A model generated the notes under the pieces. The model was not told where the DNA came from. It did no database searches and saw only the letters and a program-made list of their open reading frames with translations. A stretch of DNA of 6,511 nucleotides from an uncultured Terriglobales bacterium (lineage in GTDB: Bacteria > Acidobacteriota > Terriglobia > Terriglobales > Acidobacteriaceae). The translations under genes and the position numbers were made by a program. Positions 3,961-6,511 of the stretch are shown here, piece by piece. Numbering within the stretch: position 1 is the first letter of the stretch; each line of letters starts with the position of its first letter. Where the stretch lies: the NCBI GenBank assembly GCA_955652845.1, contig CATPBY010000124.1:1-6511 (forward strand), given 5' to 3'.

Positions 3961-6511
3961 TTACCATATGACTTTCGCCCCCAGTTGAATGTGCCGCGAG
4001 CCGCCTGATCCGATGACCGGGTTTGACGAAGCGACGTCGGGAGTGAAAACCACGGTTCCAACCGTGCTCGGCACGGCCAAATCAGTGTTCATTGTGAACA
4101 CGTCAAAATTGGCGTGATTCAGAATGTTGAAAATTTAGCCGCGGAGTTGCAGCTTGATTCGATCGTGCAGCTTCCACGCCCTCGATAAGGAGAAATCCCA
4201 GTTGGTGAACCTGGGGCCGCGAAAGACGTTGCGCCCCGTGTTGCCCTGACTTGCGGACGCTGGAGGCGTAATCACGGTATTTCCCGCCACGTAGCATCCG
4301 AGATCAAAGCCGTTGGGGCCGCCGAGTTGATCCGCCGCCGCGATAGCGCCCCTGGCGTACGCTTGATTCACGCACAACTGCGCTGCCGGCGTGGCGCCAC
4401 TGATAACGTCGCCGTTGAATTCAGATTAAATGGAGGAACGGCAGCATTGGGGTCGACGTATGGCAGGGGATTTTTCTGCGACCAGTGAATATTGCCAGCC
4501 GGTCCCGTCATGTTCCACCGGTCGTTGAACTCTCCGGTCAAACTAAGGTCATCGGAGAAATCACCCACCGTGAAAGGCTCGCCACTCTGCAGGTTCACTA
4601 TGCTCGTGGCTTGCCAGCCCTCCAGCATCTGCCACTTCGTCTTGAGCGAGGGCAGGTCGTAAGTCACCGACAAGGTGAAAGGATGGCGTATGTCGTAATC
4701 TCCGTTACCGCGTTCCGCCGCGTAATTGTTGCTATCTGGGGGCACGCCAGCCAGGTTGCTGGTGGCTGTATCGATCGCGTGAGCGTAAGTGTAGCCAGCC
4801 AGCACATAGAGTCCGCGAGAATACCGCTTTGTTAGCGTCACTTGCAGGGAATTGAAGTTGGAGTTTGACCGGTTGCTGAGATAGTTGAAGAATCCAAGCC
4901 AGGGGAAGCAAGGGCCGCCAAAGCCCTGGCCCCCTTGTGTGACCGGACAGTTTGTCGCCAGAGGACGTCCAATGGTTTCCGATCCATCATCATAAAGCGG
5001 ATTCACCTGGTTGGTGTCAGTAACGCTATCGAGCTTCACTCCGTGATTGGCAACGTAAGCAACGTGCAGCAGTGTGCTCTTCGATAAGACCTGTTGAATA
5101 TTGAAGTTCCAATTCATCACGTAAGGGGTCTTCAAATGTGGGTCCACAGCGAAGATGTTGCACTGGCTGCTAACGCTGCACACGTTGCCTGAACTTGCGG
5201 CATTGGGGAAGATCGTCGGAGCCTGATTCGGCGCAAGCCATTTGGATTTGTGTGCCGTCAGTGGAAATCTGGAGAAACGAGGTGATCGTGCCAGTTGGCT
5301 GGTGCGTTACGCCAGCGCCGTCAACGTAGGGAACCCCGCTTGGATTTAGATTCAGTCCGCCACCATTGAACATAAACGTGCGGATCGACGGCTGCTCGAA
5401 GATCACGCCGAAACCGGAACGAAAAACGGTCTTTCCCGTCCCAAAGACATCCCATGCCAGACCGATTCGGGGCGAGACATTGTTGTAATTTGTGGGATAG
5501 GGCTGGCTGATACCTTGGCCCATCTGCACCAGTCCGCTGGTGGATGTGGGCATGTAATTGGCGAGAAGGTTGTGAGCATCCTTGATCGGGTCCGTTATGT
5601 CGTAGCGCAAACCCAGATTCAACGTGACGTGCCTGGAGGCCTTCACGTCGTCTTCCACGAAAAATCCGAAGGACTTCTGGCGTACATCGCGCGCCGGATC
5701 CCCATAGAGAAAGCGCCACCGCCGAACATCTCCGGAAATAAAATTCCAGAGGTGGCGGAAGTCCACGCGTCCGCGTCCGTATCCTGCACGGTAGTAATTC
5801 ACGTCCCCGTACCGGAAAGATCCACCAAAGCGGAAAGTTTGTCTTCCACGTGTGTACGATGCCGTGTCCGGTAACACCCGTGTTCAGGCCGTAGGCCGTG
5901 GGATTGACGCTGTGGTCAACCGGAAATATGGCTTCGTTGAAGCTGTTGTAGCTGAACCGCACTTCATTTGACCATGCAGAAGTCGGGGTGGAAGCCAGGC
6001 TCACGCCGAAAACTTGCGTGATCGGACTCGTTGTCGAGAGCCACTGTGGGCGCAGCGGAATTGTGTCTTCCTCAGTCTGGGTTGTGTTGGCATAGATAAA
6101 GCGCGCGCTGAGCACATTGTTCTTGTTCACGACGAAGTCAGTCTTGGCGACGAGGTTATCGCCCCTGTTGCGGTTGGTGAAATCAAAATTAATGGCCGCG
6201 GGATCTCTGCGACATGGTGAATCCCGGGTTTGGCAGGAAGAGCTGCGTCAGCTGCTGGCTCAGCGGATTTACGGCACAGGCCGAAGATGAATCGAAATTT
6301 GCTTGGCAATATGCCAGATTGTTCGAATAGTTGGGGTTCGCCGGGTCGAAGTGCTCGATGGCGTCGGGAACACTATAAAGCGCGGAATTAGGGCTGCCGT
6401 CAGGGTTCGAAATCCCCCCAGCTTGCTCGCTAGCGAAACGGTAACCGGACTGTCTGTAAGCCCCGGATTGCCGATTTTATCGCGGATTCCCTCATAATCG
6501 AAAAAATAGAA
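3961..6511 (-). pseudogene. Oar-like TonB-dependent outer membrane receptor, multiply frameshifted, 5' end outside window
   Basis: Intact members are large outer membrane beta-barrels that import substrates using TonB energy. Read leftward, one protein can be followed through successive frames. FYFFDYEGIRDK at the right edge shifts at the six-C run 6414-6419 into GISNPDGSPNSALYSV. At about 6206 it shifts to DPAAINFDFTNRNRGDNL and on to AYGLNTGV. At about 5870 it jumps to DTASYTRGRQTFRFGGSF, apparently losing some 30-40 residues usual in the family. At 5235 one extra base leads to APNQAPTIFPNAASS, then LKTPYVMNWNFNIQQ. At about 4418-4426 it shifts to NGDVISGATPAAQLCVNQ. A TAA at 4137-4135 interrupts LQLRG-stop-IFNILNHANF where homologues carry glutamate. 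The end is GSRHIQLGAKVIW, with the terminal aromatic residue typical of outer membrane barrels, followed by TAA at 3963-3961. The N-terminal carboxypeptidase-like and plug domains would lie beyond the window. Five frame changes plus a nonsense codon make function very unlikely. Sequencing error could explain the homopolymer case but not easily all of them. Confidence 0.9.

Noticed and set aside
3476..3988. Plus-strand frame of 170 codons opposite the peptidase gene
   Set aside because: It is antisense to a well-supported S51 peptidase with signal peptide and motifs, and shows no family features.
4485..4835. Plus-strand frames of 60-119 codons across the receptor region
   Set aside because: They are shadows of the minus-strand receptor, which gives coherent family motifs throughout.
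6404..6420. GGGTTCGAAATCCCCCC as a possible second copy of the tRNA T arm (attachment site)
   Set aside because: The match is short, contains an extra base, lacks the acceptor end, and lies inside receptor coding sequence.

Overview
The window looks like chromosomal DNA from an acidobacterium (Acidobacteriota, Terriglobia-like). This rests on three family-level signatures: the N-terminus of a Gly-rich serine/threonine kinase beginning MLGQTISHYRIVEKLGGGG, a large Oar-type TonB-dependent receptor, and an integrase of the N-terminal style common in that phylum. It is an inference from protein style; no marker gene for taxonomy is present.

Layout. Positions 1-103 (minus) hold the start of a kinase gene that runs off the left edge. 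Diverging from it is tadA (277-732, plus), the tRNA adenosine deaminase, intact and with a TTG start. Next comes a complete tRNA-Ser(CGA) gene (869-958, plus) preceded by a small heptamer repeat.

From about 960 to 2870 there is no intact gene. This stretch is a graveyard of accessory genes, all in the plus orientation: a frameshifted tyrosine recombinase (integrase) truncated before its catalytic residues, a short helix-turn-helix remnant, a small coiled-coil remnant with internal stops, and a fragment of a Cas1-type endonuclease. An integrase starting about 100 bases after a tRNA 3' end is the usual arrangement of an island integrated at a tRNA gene. I read this region as a decayed integrated element, with no second attachment site visible.

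On the minus strand, 2879-3898 encodes an apparently intact, signal-peptide-bearing cyanophycinase-like serine peptidase (family S51). The glutamate expected in the catalytic triad is glutamine here. Upstream of it in the same direction (3961 to beyond 6511) lies an Oar-like TonB-dependent outer membrane receptor. It is recognisable over its whole visible length but broken by five reading-frame changes, one apparent internal deletion and one nonsense codon, so I call it a pseudogene. If the two were once co-transcribed, they may have formed an extracellular peptide-cleavage and uptake pair.

No CRISPR array, rRNA or intact mobile element is visible. The main interest is the decay itself: an orphan cas1 relic inside a tRNA-linked island, and an extracellular peptidase that has outlived its receptor while carrying an active-site substitution.
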